Notes: generated by a model from the sequence alone, not told the origin. Counted from the first letter of the stretch, positions 15,809 to 25,193 are shown. The stretch: DNA of 64,000 bases from Roseibium polysiphoniae (GCF_014842925.1 NZ_JACYXJ010000002.1:186001-250000), one strand, 5' to 3'. Made by a program: numbers and translations.

Positions 15809-17676
15809 CACACGCCCTTTCGCTGTTTGTCGCGGCTGGCTTCCCAATCGACGTGGGCCTTGCGGACCTTGTCACTCGCGGTGACATGGGGCGTTCCAAC
15901 TTCCCACCAGGTGTGACCTTCCGTGGTCCAGCCCTCGTAGGGATCCACCTTCATCACGATGACATGGCTTCTGTCACTGGCCTTGGCGCGTTTGAAGGCA
16001 TCTGCGAGTTCTGCAGGGTTCGAAACCGTCTCGGCTATCGCGCCCTGGGAGACCGCATTGGCCTCGAAATCAACTGAAAACGGCGCCGGGATAGTCGGGC
16101 AGTCGGCCAGAAGATTGTTGAAGCTCTCGTTGCCGGTGTTGTTCTGCAGCTTGTTGATGACGGCAAAGCCGCCGTTGTCCAGCACCAGGACGATCAGCTT
16201 CTTCCGGCTGAGCACCGACGAATAAAGATCCGAATTCATCATCATGTAGGAGCCATCGCCGATGAAGACGATGGTGTCCTGATCCGGCTCGCGCTCGCGT
16301 TGGGCAATGCGCGCGCCCCAGGCGCCCGAAATCTCGTAGCCCATGCAGGAAAAGCCGAACTCCACATCAACAGTGCCGATGTCGAGCGTGCGCCAGTTGG
16401 CGGTTACCTCGGCGGGCAGACCGCCGGCAGCGGCGACAACCCGGTCTCGCTTGTCGCACAGGTCGTTCACGACGCCGATGGCCTGGGCATAGGAATTGGG
16501 GCGATTGCCGTGGGCAACATTCTGAGCGACATAGGCGTCCCAGTTCTTGCGCTCCTCCTGCGCCCTTGCGGTCCAGTCTTCGGGCGCCGAATACTCCAAT
16601 GCCGCGCCAAGGGCCCGGAGCGACAGTTTGGCGTCGCCGACAACCGGCAGCGACCTGTGCTTGCCCGCGTCATGACGGGCCGCGTTGACGGAGATGAAAC
16701 GGGCCTCCTTGGCAAACGCGGTCCAGGAGCCGGTGGTGAAATCCTGCAGCCTTGTGCCGACTGCCAGGATTACATCTGCGCTTTCCGCAATGGCATTGGC
16801 GCTGTCAGATCCGGTCACACCGATGGGGCCAATGTTGAGGGGATGGTTCGCCAGCATGTTGGCGCGGCCTGCGATGGTCTCGACGACGGGGATTTGGTGC
16901 TTTTCTGCAAAATCGGTGAGCTCGGCAACAGCTCTGGAGTACTGCACACCGCCACCTGCGATGATCATCGGCCGTTCCGCGCTTTGCAGCAGCGCGATTG
17001 CATCTGCGATTTCTTCAGCGTCCGGGCCGATCCGGCGAATGCGGTGGACCTTCTTTTCGAAGAAGACAGCTGGATACTCATATGTCCAACCTTGAACGTC
17101 CTGCGGCAGGCCAATGAAGGCCGGGCCGCAATCGGCCGGATCGAGAAGTGTGGCGAGAGCAGCGGGCAGCGACTGGATTACTTGCGCCGGGTGGGTGATG
17201 CGGTCCCAGTAGCGCGACACGGGCTTGAAGGCATCATTGACGCCGAAGGTCGGGTCGCCGAAATTTTCCATCTGCTGCAGCACAGGGTCGGGCAGGCGCG
17301 TGAGGAATGCGTCGCCGCACAACATCAACATGGGAAGGCGGTTGGCATGGGCAAGACCGGCAGCCGTCAGAAGGTTGGCCGTGCCGGGTCCCGCGCTCGC
17401 GGTACAAAACATGAAGCGCTGACGGAGCCATTGCTTGGCATAGCCTGCGGCAGCAAATCCCATGCCTTGCTCGTTCTGGCCGCGGTAAAGCGGCAGCACG
17501 TCCTGAACCCCGTAGAGAGCCTCACCCAGGCAGGTCACATTGCCATGGCCGAAGATGCCGAAGCCGCCGCCGCAGACACGCATTTCCTGACCGTCGATCA
17601 CGATGAACTGGTTGGAAAGCCAGCGGATTATGGCTTGTGCCGTGGTGAGGCGGATGGTGTCAGCTGTCGTCGTCAT
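15808..17676 (-). CDS. iolD: 3D-(3,5/4)-trihydroxycyclohexane-1,2-dione acylhydrolase
   Basis: Thiamine-diphosphate enzyme that opens the inositol ring, producing 5-deoxy-glucuronate. 622 residues from the ATG at 17676 (MTTTADTIRLTTAQAI). Domains in order: pyrimidine-binding (GHGNVTCLGEAL and GMGFAAAGYAKQ region), central, and PP-binding with the GDGSYMMMNSD motif binding the diphosphate and magnesium. It is first in the minus-strand operon, whose promoter region holds the LacI-type operator at 17752-17773. The ribosome site is weak (GGTTGG). Confidence 0.94.
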   Translation of the reverse strand: MTTTADTIRLTTAQAIIRWLSNQFIVIDGQEMRVCGGGFGIFGHGNVTCLGEALYGVQDVLPLYRGQNEQGMGFAAAGYAKQWLRQRFMFCTASAGPGTANLLTAAGLAHANRLPMLMLCGDAFLTRLPDPVLQQMENFGDPTFGVNDAFKPVSRYWDRITHPAQVIQSLPAALATLLDPADCGPAFIGLPQDVQGWTYEYPAVFFEKKVHRIRRIGPDAEEIADAIALLQSAERPMIIAGGGVQYSRAVAELTDFAEKHQIPVVETIAGRANMLANHPLNIGPIGVTGSDSANAIAESADVILAVGTRLQDFTTGSWTAFAKEARFISVNAARHDAGKHRSLPVVGDAKLSLRALGAALEYSAPEDWTARAQEERKNWDAYVAQNVAHGNRPNSYAQAIGVVNDLCDKRDRVVAAAGGLPAEVTANWRTLDIGTVDVEFGFSCMGYEISGAWGARIAQREREPDQDTIVFIGDGSYMMMNSDLYSSVLSRKKLIVLVLDNGGFAVINKLQNNTGNESFNNLLADCPTIPAPFSVDFEANAVSQGAIAETVSNPAELADAFKRAKASDRSHVIVMKVDPYEGWTTEGHTWWEVGTPHVTASDKVRKAHVDWEASRDKQRKGV

Positions 17677-17751
17677 ATCAAATCCAACCCTGTGGGACTC
17701 TCGTCTGTTTTGCTGAATGCAGCTTGCGAGATTTCGATTCACACGATACAA

Positions 17752-17773
17752 GGTTTGCAACCGGTTGCAAACC
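17752..17773. promoter_or_regulatory. LacI-type operator in the iolD/dehydrogenase divergent promoter region
   Basis: A perfect 22-bp palindrome whose core is TTTGCAACCGGTTGCAAA, centred on CCGG. It lies 75 bp upstream of iolD and 28 bp upstream of the plus-strand dehydrogenase start, so it could control both directions. LacI/GalR regulators bind such even-length palindromes with a central CG. The same 18-bp core recurs in front of the LacI gene and sugar transporter (22115-22132). Confidence 0.85.
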
Positions 17774-17801
17774 GTATTTCAAAAATTGGGACCGCGTATC
17801 A

Positions 17802-18905
17802 ATGGCTCAGATCGGAATCGGCATTCTTGGCGGTGGCTATATGGGCAAGGCTCATGCTGTCGCCATGTCCGCAGTTGGGGCTGTCTTCAATACGGCTCTG
17901 CGCCCGCGGCTGGAGATGGTTTGTGCCTCTTCGCAGGCGAGTGCCGAGCGCTATCGCGGCGCTTACGGCTTTGAACGGGCGACAGACGACTGGCGGGTTC
18001 TGGTCAATGATCCGAAGGTCGGGGCGATCATCATTGCCTCTCCCCAGGAGACCCATCGCGAGGTCGCTGAAGCCGCGTTCGCTCTTGGAAAGCCGGTCTT
18101 TTGTGAAAAGCCGTTGGGGGCATCTCTTGCGGACAGCGCGGCGATGGTCGCGGCCGCCGAAGCCTCTGGCTGTGTGAACATGGTCGGCTTCAATTATATC
18201 CGGACCCCGGCGAGCCAATTCGCCCGCAAGCTGATCGCCGATGGCGAAATCGGCGATGTCACCTGGTTTCGAGGCGAGCACACCGAAGACTTTTATGCCG
18301 ACCCTGAAGCCCCGGCGACCTGGCGTACGACAGGTGACGCCAATGGCACCATGGGCGATCTCGCCCCGCATATGATCAATGCGGCGCTGGCCCTGCTTGG
18401 CCCTGTCGACCGGGTGATGGCGGAGGTGGAGACGGTTCACGCCAGTCGTCCCGGCGGTGAAGTGACCAACGACGATCATGCGCAGATGATGTGCCGTTTC
18501 GAGAACGGTGCCATGGGGCACATGTATTTCAGCCGCGTCGCGACCGGCCGAAAGATGGGCTACGCCTATGAAATTACGGGCACAAAAGGCGCCATCCGGT
18601 TCGATCAGGAAGACCAGAATGCGCTCTGGTTCTACCGTATGGACGAGCCAGAGGCGACGCGAGGCTTCCGCAAGATCCTGACGGGCCCTGCACATCCGGA
18701 CTACCGGCCGTTCTGTCAGGGACCGGGACACGGAACGGGCTACCAGGATCAAATCATCATAGAAGCGCGCGATTTTCTAAGCGCAATCGAAACTGGAGAG
18801 GCGGTCTGGCCGACTTTCCGTAATGGCCACGACGTCAACCGCGTGATCGCGGCGGCCATGACATCATCAGGCAGCAAGACCTGGCAAGAAATCAAAGCTT
18901 TTTGA
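17802..18905 (+). CDS. Gfo/Idh/MocA family dehydrogenase, inositol-related
   Basis: NAD(P)-dependent oxidoreductase, 367 residues. GIGILGGGYMGKAHAVAM is the Rossmann motif; FCEKPLGAS has the EKP lysine; GDLAPHMINAAL holds the conserved histidine of the active site. The start at 17802 begins the typical N-terminus; upstream in-frame codons pass through the operator. The first of three plus-strand genes divergent from iolD and under the same operator, it likely oxidises or reduces an inositol isomer (scyllo-inositol, D-chiro-inositol) or an inosose. Which isomer cannot be told. Confidence 0.85.
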   Translation: MAQIGIGILGGGYMGKAHAVAMSAVGAVFNTALRPRLEMVCASSQASAERYRGAYGFERATDDWRVLVNDPKVGAIIIASPQETHREVAEAAFALGKPVFCEKPLGASLADSAAMVAAAEASGCVNMVGFNYIRTPASQFARKLIADGEIGDVTWFRGEHTEDFYADPEAPATWRTTGDANGTMGDLAPHMINAALALLGPVDRVMAEVETVHASRPGGEVTNDDHAQMMCRFENGAMGHMYFSRVATGRKMGYAYEITGTKGAIRFDQEDQNALWFYRMDEPEATRGFRKILTGPAHPDYRPFCQGPGHGTGYQDQIIIEARDFLSAIETGEAVWPTFRNGHDVNRVIAAAMTSSGSKTWQEIKAF

Positions 18906-18923
18906 GCATTAGTGAGGAAAACC

Positions 18924-19817
18924 ATGTCAATCAGAATTGGCAACGCGCCCTGCTCGTGGGGTGTCGAATTCGCGCAGGATCCGCGCAATCCCTCCTGGCA
19001 GTCGGTTTTGAAGGACTGTGCGGATGCGGGGTACAAGGGGATCGAGCTGGGGCCGGTTGGTTTCATGCCGGAAGATCCAGCCATTCTGGCGGACGCATTG
19101 GCCGAACACGATCTTGAGCTGATCGGCGGCGTGGTCTTTCGTGCATTCCATGATCCCGCCGCCTGGGAAGATGTACAAGATGGCGCGGTTCGGACCTGCA
19201 AGGCGCTCAAGGCCCACGGTGCAAAACACCTCGTTCTGATTGACTCCATCTCTCCCCGGAGGGCGCCGACAGCCGGACGCGCCAGTGAGGCGGAACAAAT
19301 GGACCTTGCCGAATGGACAGCCTATCGCGACCGGATTGCGACGATCGCAAAGATGGGCGCCGAGGACTACGGGCTGACCGTTGGCATTCACGCGCATGCG
19401 GCCGGGTTCATGGATTTCGAGCCCGAGCTCGAACAGCTGCTGGACGAGGTCGATGAGAAGATCCTGAAGATCTGTTTCGATACAGGACATCATTCCTATG
19501 CCGGATTTGATCCGGTGGCCTTCATGAAGCGCCATATGGATCGTATTTCCTACATGCATTTCAAGGACATCGCGCCGGATGTAAAGGCGGATGTGATTGC
19601 CAAGCGGACCGGGTTCTATGATGCCTGTGGTCAGGGGATTTTCTGCAATCTCGGTGATGGCGACGTGGATTTCCCTGCGGTGCGGCAGTTGCTGGTGGAT
19701 TCAGGTTTTGAAGGCTGGTGCACCGTCGAGCAGGATTGTGATCCGACGCTTGATCCCGATCCGGTCGGTGACGCGCGCAAGAACCGTGAATACCTTGAAT
19801 CCATTGGTTTTAACTGA
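18924..19817 (+). CDS. Sugar-phosphate-isomerase/epimerase-type TIM barrel, probable inosose dehydratase
   Basis: AP-endonuclease-2-like TIM barrel, 297 residues from the ATG at 18924. Metal-site motifs are ICFDTGHHSYAG (Asp, His), YMHFKDIAPD (His) and VEQDCDP (Glu). The NAPCSWG start, and a C-terminal block reading GIFCNLGDGDVDFPAVRQLL, resemble IolE, which dehydrates scyllo-inosose. No other IolE candidate occurs in the window, and the pathway needs one, so this gene is the best guess; paralogues of the family (IolH, IolI) cannot be excluded. It sits between two Gfo/Idh dehydrogenases in one operon. Confidence 0.8.
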   Translation: MSIRIGNAPCSWGVEFAQDPRNPSWQSVLKDCADAGYKGIELGPVGFMPEDPAILADALAEHDLELIGGVVFRAFHDPAAWEDVQDGAVRTCKALKAHGAKHLVLIDSISPRRAPTAGRASEAEQMDLAEWTAYRDRIATIAKMGAEDYGLTVGIHAHAAGFMDFEPELEQLLDEVDEKILKICFDTGHHSYAGFDPVAFMKRHMDRISYMHFKDIAPDVKADVIAKRTGFYDACGQGIFCNLGDGDVDFPAVRQLLVDSGFEGWCTVEQDCDPTLDPDPVGDARKNREYLESIGFN

Positions 19818-19828
19818 GGGCTGCGGCG

Positions 19829-20965
19829 ATGGCTAAATTGAGATGGGGCATGATCGGCGGCGGCGAAGGCAGCCAGATCGGACCCGCCCACAGGTTGGGT
19901 GCGCAGGCCGACGGCCTGTTCGAATTGACCGCAGGTGCGCTGGATCACCGGGCTGATGTTGGCCGTGAATATGCGCAGCGCCTGGGCGTTGCTGCGGACC
20001 GGGCCTATGGCGATTGGCAGGAAATGCTGGCCGGTGAGAAAGATCGCGCGGACCGGGTGGATCTGGTCACGGTCGCGACGCCGAACTCGACGCATTTCGA
20101 GATCACCAAGGCGTTCCTGGAAGCCGGCTTCAACGTCTTGTGCGAAAAGCCGATGACCATGAACGTTGAAGAGGGCGAGGAGATCGTCCGTGTGGCTGAG
20201 GCGACCGGCAAGATCTGTGCGGTGAACTACTGCTATTCGGCCTATCCGATGATCCGGCAGGCGCGGGCCATGGTGCGCGCCGGAGAAATCGGCAAGGTGC
20301 GGCTGGTGGTGACCAACTTCAGCCATGGCCACCACGGCGATGCAGGCGACGCAGACAACCCGCGGGTTCGTTGGCGTTATGATCCGGCAATGGCCGGTGT
20401 TTCCGGGCAATTCGCCGACTGCGGCATTCATGCGCTGCATATGGCCAGCTTCATCTGCAACGACCAGGTTGAAAAACTGTCCGCAGACTTTGCCTCGACC
20501 ATTTCCAGCCGGGAGCTGGAAGACGACGCCATGGTCAACTTTCGCTTGTCCGGCGGAACCGTTGGCCGCCTTTGGACGTCATCGGTCGCGATCGGGCGTC
20601 AGCACGGGTTCGACATTCAGATCTTCGGTGAAACCGGTGGAATGCGTTGGGCCTCCGAACAGCCGAACCAGCTGATCTACACGCCCGTGGGTGGCCGCAC
20701 CCAAGTCATCGAGAAGGGCGAGGGTGGTTTGCATGAAGAGGCGCAGCGTCTCTCTCGTGTGGCAATTGCTCATCCGGAAGGTTTCCCGCTGGCGGTCGCA
20801 AACATCTATTGCGAATTGGCTGATGCCATCCGCGGCGAGGTGAGGGATGGGCTGCCCAATGCGGCGGATGGCTTGCGTTCCATGGCTGCTGTGCACATTG
20901 CCGTTGCCTCGGCGAAGGACAACGGGGCCTGGGTTGATGCCCGGCCGCCCATGTTCCGTACCTGA
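19829..20965 (+). CDS. Gfo/Idh/MocA family dehydrogenase, second paralogue
   Basis: NAD(P)-dependent oxidoreductase, 378 residues. The nucleotide-binding WGMIGGGEGSQIGPAHR is of the subgroup with GGGxGS in place of GxGxxG; VLCEKPMTMN has the EKP lysine; GQFADCGIHALHMASF contains the conserved Asp/His region. It differs clearly from the dehydrogenase at 17802, so the two are not a recent duplication. It ends the plus-strand operon, 11 bp after the TIM-barrel gene, and is convergent with the LacI gene. Likely role: oxidation of a polyol or inosose in the inositol regulon. Confidence 0.85.
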   Translation: MAKLRWGMIGGGEGSQIGPAHRLGAQADGLFELTAGALDHRADVGREYAQRLGVAADRAYGDWQEMLAGEKDRADRVDLVTVATPNSTHFEITKAFLEAGFNVLCEKPMTMNVEEGEEIVRVAEATGKICAVNYCYSAYPMIRQARAMVRAGEIGKVRLVVTNFSHGHHGDAGDADNPRVRWRYDPAMAGVSGQFADCGIHALHMASFICNDQVEKLSADFASTISSRELEDDAMVNFRLSGGTVGRLWTSSVAIGRQHGFDIQIFGETGGMRWASEQPNQLIYTPVGGRTQVIEKGEGGLHEEAQRLSRVAIAHPEGFPLAVANIYCELADAIRGEVRDGLPNAADGLRSMAAVHIAVASAKDNGAWVDARPPMFRT

Positions 20966-20989
20966 ATGCGCTGCGACTGACTGAACAAG

Positions 20990-21012
20990 GAACCGGGTGT
21001 TGAGCCCGGTTC
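20990..21012. terminator. Hairpin between convergent dehydrogenase and LacI genes
   Basis: An 8-bp perfect stem (GAACCGGG with CCCGGTTC) and a 7-base loop lie in the 63-bp gap between two convergent genes. No strong T-run follows, so it is a candidate bidirectional terminator only. Confidence 0.5.
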
Positions 21013-21028
21013 TCCCGGCATTCGCGTC

Positions 21029-22039
21029 TTATTTGGTGATTAGTTTCAGCGTGCCGCGTTCCACGACCGAGCAGGGAAAAATCCGTGCCTCTGGATAGCG
21101 GTCCGGTTCGTCGAGCATGGCGACCATGAGCTCGATGGAAGACGTGATGATCTGGCGGATCGGCTGATGAATTGTGGTCAGGTTGATGTTTTCCCAGCCC
21201 GACATTTCCATGTCATTTAAACCGAGAATGCCGATGTCGTCCGGCACGCTCAATCCGCGCTCCCTGATTGCTGAAAGCGCGCCGATGGACAGAACGTCAT
21301 CGCCGCAGAAATAAGCTTCTGCGTGGTTCGGTTGTTCCAGAAGGCGGAGCATCTCATGACGGCCTGCCTCAAATGAATAGGCATTTGCATATGAGTAGGC
21401 CGCCTTGATCTTGGGATGCTGAGCGACCTCCTGCATGAAGCCGGACAGGCGATCCTGCGTCGAGGTCGCTGTTTCCGGTCCACCCAGAAAGGCGATTTTC
21501 TTGTGCCCCCGCGCGGCCAGTTCACGCACGGCCATACGGCCGCATTCCATGTTGTCGATCCCGACCACATGAACCTGGGGTGCGCTTGAGTACCGGCCAA
21601 AGGAATGAACCACCGGAACGCGCGCGTCGCGAAAGGCCTTGGCAAAGCCAGGCGGCAGCGTGGAGGACGCGACCACGACACCATCGACGGAATACTGGCG
21701 CAGCATCCGCACCGAGTTCTCCGGATCGGTTTCGTCGGTCAGGTTGACCAGCAGCGGGCGCAGGCCGCGATCCTGCAGGCCGCGTGTGAAGAGGTCAAAG
21801 ACCTCCAGAAAGATCGGGTTGTGAAAGTTGTTCGAGACCAGACCGATCAGCTTGGTGCGTCCGGTGGTCAGGGACGAGGCGAGGGCGTTCGGGCTGTAGC
21901 CAAGTTCGCGGGCTGCCTTCTCCACCTTTCGGCGCATCTTGTCGGAGACGGAAGCGCCATCGGTAAAGGCTCTGGACACGGCTGAGCGCGAAACGCCTGC
22001 CCGTTCTGCAACCTCTTTCAACGTCACTACCATCGTCAT
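21029..22039 (-). CDS. LacI-family transcriptional regulator of the inositol region
   Basis: Repressor of 336 residues. The helix-turn-helix VTLKEVAERAGVSRSAVSRA (about residues 5-24) is followed by the hinge helix region PNALASSLTTGRT, which inserts at the central CG of the operator; the rest is a periplasmic-binding-protein-like effector domain with LGLNDMEMSGWENINLTTIHQP near its end. It is divergent from the sugar transporter, with an operator in the gap. The same operator precedes the iol genes, so it probably controls transport and catabolism together. The effector is likely an inositol or a pathway intermediate. Many bacteria use an RpiR- or DeoR-type IolR instead. Confidence 0.92.
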   Translation of the reverse strand: MTMVVTLKEVAERAGVSRSAVSRAFTDGASVSDKMRRKVEKAARELGYSPNALASSLTTGRTKLIGLVSNNFHNPIFLEVFDLFTRGLQDRGLRPLLVNLTDETDPENSVRMLRQYSVDGVVVASSTLPPGFAKAFRDARVPVVHSFGRYSSAPQVHVVGIDNMECGRMAVRELAARGHKKIAFLGGPETATSTQDRLSGFMQEVAQHPKIKAAYSYANAYSFEAGRHEMLRLLEQPNHAEAYFCGDDVLSIGALSAIRERGLSVPDDIGILGLNDMEMSGWENINLTTIHQPIRQIITSSIELMVAMLDEPDRYPEARIFPCSVVERGTLKLITK

Positions 22040-22114
22040 CCGATCTCCAGATCCTTCCCTCGGATCTTTTAGCCAGTTTCTCGCATCCGCGCAGCATGAA
22101 ACGTTAATACAATA

Positions 22115-22132
22115 TTTGCAACCGGTTGCAAA
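22115..22132. promoter_or_regulatory. LacI-type operator before the sugar ABC transporter
   Basis: A perfect 18-bp palindrome, TTTGCAACCGGTTGCAAA, lies 76 bp upstream of the LacI start and about 90 bp upstream of the transporter start. It is identical to the core of the palindrome at 17752-17773, which strongly suggests binding by the LacI protein encoded beside it, with possible autoregulation. Confidence 0.85.
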
Positions 22133-22220
22133 ATTTCACGAGGTGTGTTTTAGTCAGACTCGAAGTGACGGAGAGGAGCCGTTCTTCCGCCACATCCTGG
22201 CGAATTCTGGGAGGATTATA

Positions 22221-23171
22221 ATGACATCACTAATGAAGAAGATGGCGTTGGCGCTGACTGTTGCCGCTGCGCCGCTGATGGCCGTTTCAGGGGCGTCAGC
22301 CGAGGGCGAGAAATACATTCTGGTCAGCCATGCACCCGACAGCGACAGCTGGTGGAACACCATCAAGAACGGCATCGCGCTGGCCGGCGAGCAGATGGAT
22401 GTTGAGGTCGAGTACCGCAATCCGCCAACCGGTGACCTTGCCGACATGGCTCGCATCATCGAACAGGCTGCTGCAAGCGGCCCGAACGGGATCATCACCA
22501 CGCTCAGCGACTATGACGTTCTGTCCGGTCCGATCAAGGCCGCAGTGGACGCTGGTGTCGATGTGATCATCATGAACTCCGGTACGCCGGACCAGGCCCG
22601 TGAGGTGGGTGCCCTGATGTATGTGGGCCAGCCTGAGTATGATGCAGGTCATGCCGCCGGCCTTCGCGCCAAGGGCGACGGCGTTGCAAGCTTCCTGTGT
22701 GTGAACCACTACATCAGCTCGCCGTCTTCCACGGAACGCTGTCAGGGCTTTGCCGACGGCCTCGGTGTCGAGCTGGGCAACCAGATGATCGATTCCGGTC
22801 AGGATCCCTCGGAAATCAAGAACAAGGTTCAGGCTTACCTTTCGGCCAATCCGGACACAGATGCCATCCTGACGCTCGGCCCGACCAGTGCGGATCCGAC
22901 CCTTCTGGCGCTGGATGAAACCGGTCTGGCTGGCGACATCTACTTCGGCACGTTTGATCTGGGCGAGGAAATCGTCAAGGGCATCAAGGCCGGCGTCATC
23001 AACTGGGGCATTGACCAGCAGCCGTTCCTGCAGGCCTATCTGCCGGTCGTCGTCATGACGAACTACCATCGCTACGGCGTTCTGCCGGGCAACAACATCA
23101 ACTCCGGCCCGGGTTTCGTGACCGCGGACGGACTTGAGATGGTTGAAAAGTTCGCGGGCGAATACCGCTAA
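22221..23171 (+). CDS. Sugar ABC transporter periplasmic binding protein (likely inositol)
   Basis: Periplasmic binding protein of the ribose/galactose/inositol group (PBP1), 316 residues. The signal peptide ends at GASA before EGEKYILVSHAPDSDSW. I chose the ATG at 22221: GGGAGG lies six bases upstream and the signal peptide begins there, while the longer frame runs back through the operator and the LacI gene. GTFDLGEEIVKGI is a typical late motif of the family. It is the first gene of the transporter operon. Ligand is inferred as an inositol from the shared operator with the iol genes; fructose or ribose type ligands are alternatives. Confidence 0.9.
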   Translation: MTSLMKKMALALTVAAAPLMAVSGASAEGEKYILVSHAPDSDSWWNTIKNGIALAGEQMDVEVEYRNPPTGDLADMARIIEQAAASGPNGIITTLSDYDVLSGPIKAAVDAGVDVIIMNSGTPDQAREVGALMYVGQPEYDAGHAAGLRAKGDGVASFLCVNHYISSPSSTERCQGFADGLGVELGNQMIDSGQDPSEIKNKVQAYLSANPDTDAILTLGPTSADPTLLALDETGLAGDIYFGTFDLGEEIVKGIKAGVINWGIDQQPFLQAYLPVVVMTNYHRYGVLPGNNINSGPGFVTADGLEMVEKFAGEYR

Positions 23172-23186
23172 AAACCTGCCAATTGG

Positions 23187-23217
23187 GGGCGGCCAGAGCA
23201 TATCTGCCGCCCTTTTT
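23187..23217 (+). terminator. Intra-operon terminator-like hairpin after the binding-protein gene
   Basis: A perfect 7-bp GGGCGGC/GCCGCCC stem with a 12-base loop is followed by TTTTT. It lies between the binding-protein and permease genes, where partial termination or 3'-end protection often gives an excess of binding-protein transcript over membrane components. Confidence 0.75.
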
Positions 23218-23249
23218 CCATTTTGAACGGACCAGCTAAGGCAATCACC

Positions 23250-24374
23250 ATGTCTGAAGTTCAAGCCCCCACAACCGTCGAGGACGAGCGGGTTATCCAA
23301 CGCTCACGCCTTCGCGAAAGTCTGATCCGCCCGGAGCTGGGCGGGATCGTGGGCACCGTCATCGTCTTTACCCTGTTTGCGCTGTTTGCTTTCGACAGCG
23401 GCATGTTCAACAGCCAGGGCATCATGAACTGGAGCCAGGTCTCGGCTCAATTCATGATCATCGCCGTCGGGGCCTGCATGCTGATGATCGCCGGTGAGTT
23501 CGACCTTTCGGTCGGCTCCATGATCGGCTTCTCCGGCATGATGATTGCAATTTTCAGTGTCACCCTCGGTTGGCCGGTCTGGCTGGCCATCATCGTCACC
23601 TTTGCTCTGGCCGTGTCTATTGGAGCGCTGAACGGGATCATCGTGGTGCGCACGGGACTGCCCAGCTTCATCGTGACCCTGGCGTTCCTGTTCATCTTGC
23701 GCGGCTTCACCATCTTCTTTCCGCAGACCATCGAGCGGAAAACCATCATTGGCGGCATCAAGGATGCGGCAGAGGGGGATTGGCTGGCGCCGGTGTTCGG
23801 CGGCAAGATCCTGACGGGCCTGTTCCAGTGGATGGGCGAGGCGGGCATCATCGCCGTGTTTGAACGTGGCACCCGCCAGGGAATGCCGGTGGTTGAGGGC
23901 GTGCCGATGTTGATCGTCTGGGCGTTGGTTCTTGTGTTTTTTGGCCATGTGGTTCTGACCAAGACGCGGTTCGGCAACTGGATTTTCGCAGCGGGCGGAG
24001 ATGCTCAGGCGGCGCGCTATGCAGGCGTTCCGGTGAACCGGGTCAAGATCCTGATGTTCATGTTCACCGCCTTCTGTGCGACCGTTTTCGCGACCTGCCA
24101 GGTCATGGAATTCGGATCGGCGGGTGCGGATCGCGGGCTGCTGAAGGAGTTCGAGGCCATCATCGCGGTGGTCATCGGCGGAGCGCTGCTGACGGGTGGC
24201 TACGGCTCGGTGATTGGTGCCGCGCTCGGGGCGTTGATCTTCGGCGTGGTCCAGCAAGGTCTGTTCTTTGCAGGCGTGGAGAGTTCTCTCTTTCGTGTGT
24301 TCCTGGGTGTGATCCTGCTCTTCGCGGTAATCCTCAACACCTATGTTCGCCGCATGATTACCGGGGAGAGATAA
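23250..24374 (+). CDS. Sugar ABC transporter permease (RbsC/FrcC family)
   Basis: Inner-membrane permease, 374 residues, strongly hydrophobic with roughly ten predicted helices. [17 protein letters not shown] is the conserved family motif (EhDLSVG in RbsC), and [19 protein letters not shown] is the cytoplasmic coupling loop. The N-terminal tail of about 35 residues is hydrophilic. The start at 23250 has AAGG eight bases upstream. The ATPase gene begins two bases after the stop, indicating a tight operon. Confidence 0.92.
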   Translation: MSEVQAPTTVEDERVIQRSRLRESLIRPELGGIVGTVIVFTLFALFAFDSGMFNSQGIMNWSQVSAQFMIIAVGACMLMIAGEFDLSVGSMIGFSGMMIAIFSVTLGWPVWLAIIVTFALAVSIGALNGIIVVRTGLPSFIVTLAFLFILRGFTIFFPQTIERKTIIGGIKDAAEGDWLAPVFGGKILTGLFQWMGEAGIIAVFERGTRQGMPVVEGVPMLIVWALVLVFFGHVVLTKTRFGNWIFAAGGDAQAARYAGVPVNRVKILMFMFTAFCATVFATCQVMEFGSAGADRGLLKEFEAIIAVVIGGALLTGGYGSVIGAALGALIFGVVQQGLFFAGVESSLFRVFLGVILLFAVILNTYVRRMITGER

Positions 24375-24375
24375 G

Positions 24376-25164
24376 ATGACGACGGAACATGCGCCCATCG
24401 TTCAGATGAAGAACATCGAGAAGCATTTCGGCTCGGTCATTGCGCTCGCCGGTGTCTCGGTTGAAGTCTTCCCCGGTGAATGTCATTGCCTGCTTGGCGA
24501 CAATGGTGCGGGGAAATCGACCTTCATCAAGACCATGTCTGGTGTGCACAAGCCGACCAATGGCGAAATCCATTTCGAAGGCAAGCCCATGAGCTTCGAC
24601 CGTCCACGCGAGGCGATGACGGCCGGAATTGCGACAGTCTATCAGGATCTTGCGATGATCCCGCTGATGTCGGTCAGCCGCAATTTCTTCATGGGCAATG
24701 AGCCCTTGCGCAAGTTCGGGCCGCTGAGGTTCTTCGACCATGATCATGCCAATGAAGTCACCATGGCCGAAATGCGCAAGATGGGCATCAACCTGCGGGG
24801 TCCCGATCAGGCGGTCGGAACGCTCTCCGGCGGTGAACGCCAGACAGTGGCGATTGCCCGTGCAGTCTATTTCGGCGCCAAGGTGCTGATCCTGGACGAG
24901 CCGACCTCTGCACTTGGTGTGCGCCAGACAGCCAATGTTCTGGCCACCATCGACAAGGTGCGCAAGCAGGGGATCGCGGTCGTGTTCATCACCCACAACG
25001 TTCGCCATGCCATGGCGGTGGGGGACAGGTTCACGGTGCTGAACCGGGGCAAGACCCTCGGCACCGCGCAGCGCGGCCAGATCACGCCGGAAGAACTGCA
25101 GGATCTGATGGCCGGGGGGCAGGAAATGGTTGCCCTGGAAGGCAGTCTCGGCGGAACCGTCTAG
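24376..25164 (+). CDS. Sugar ABC transporter ATP-binding protein, single domain (FrcA-like)
   Basis: ATPase of the sugar importer, 262 residues. Walker A is GDNGAGKST (41-49), the signature LSGGERQ starts at 150, Walker B is [11 protein letters not shown] (170-180) and the switch histidine is in [10 protein letters not shown]. It has one ATPase domain, like FrcA, whereas RbsA/MglA/IatA have two fused; two copies must pair in the complex. The last gene of the operon, it is followed by a strong terminator. Confidence 0.93.
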   Translation: MTTEHAPIVQMKNIEKHFGSVIALAGVSVEVFPGECHCLLGDNGAGKSTFIKTMSGVHKPTNGEIHFEGKPMSFDRPREAMTAGIATVYQDLAMIPLMSVSRNFFMGNEPLRKFGPLRFFDHDHANEVTMAEMRKMGINLRGPDQAVGTLSGGERQTVAIARAVYFGAKVLILDEPTSALGVRQTANVLATIDKVRKQGIAVVFITHNVRHAMAVGDRFTVLNRGKTLGTAQRGQITPEELQDLMAGGQEMVALEGSLGGTV

Positions 25165-25193
25165 ATCTCTACAAGACTGAAAACAAAGCAATT

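Noticed and set aside
16300..18177. Long plus-strand open frame opposite iolD
   Set aside because: It mirrors the well-supported iolD coding strand, has no recognisable domain and crosses the divergent promoter and operator; it is an artefact of high GC.
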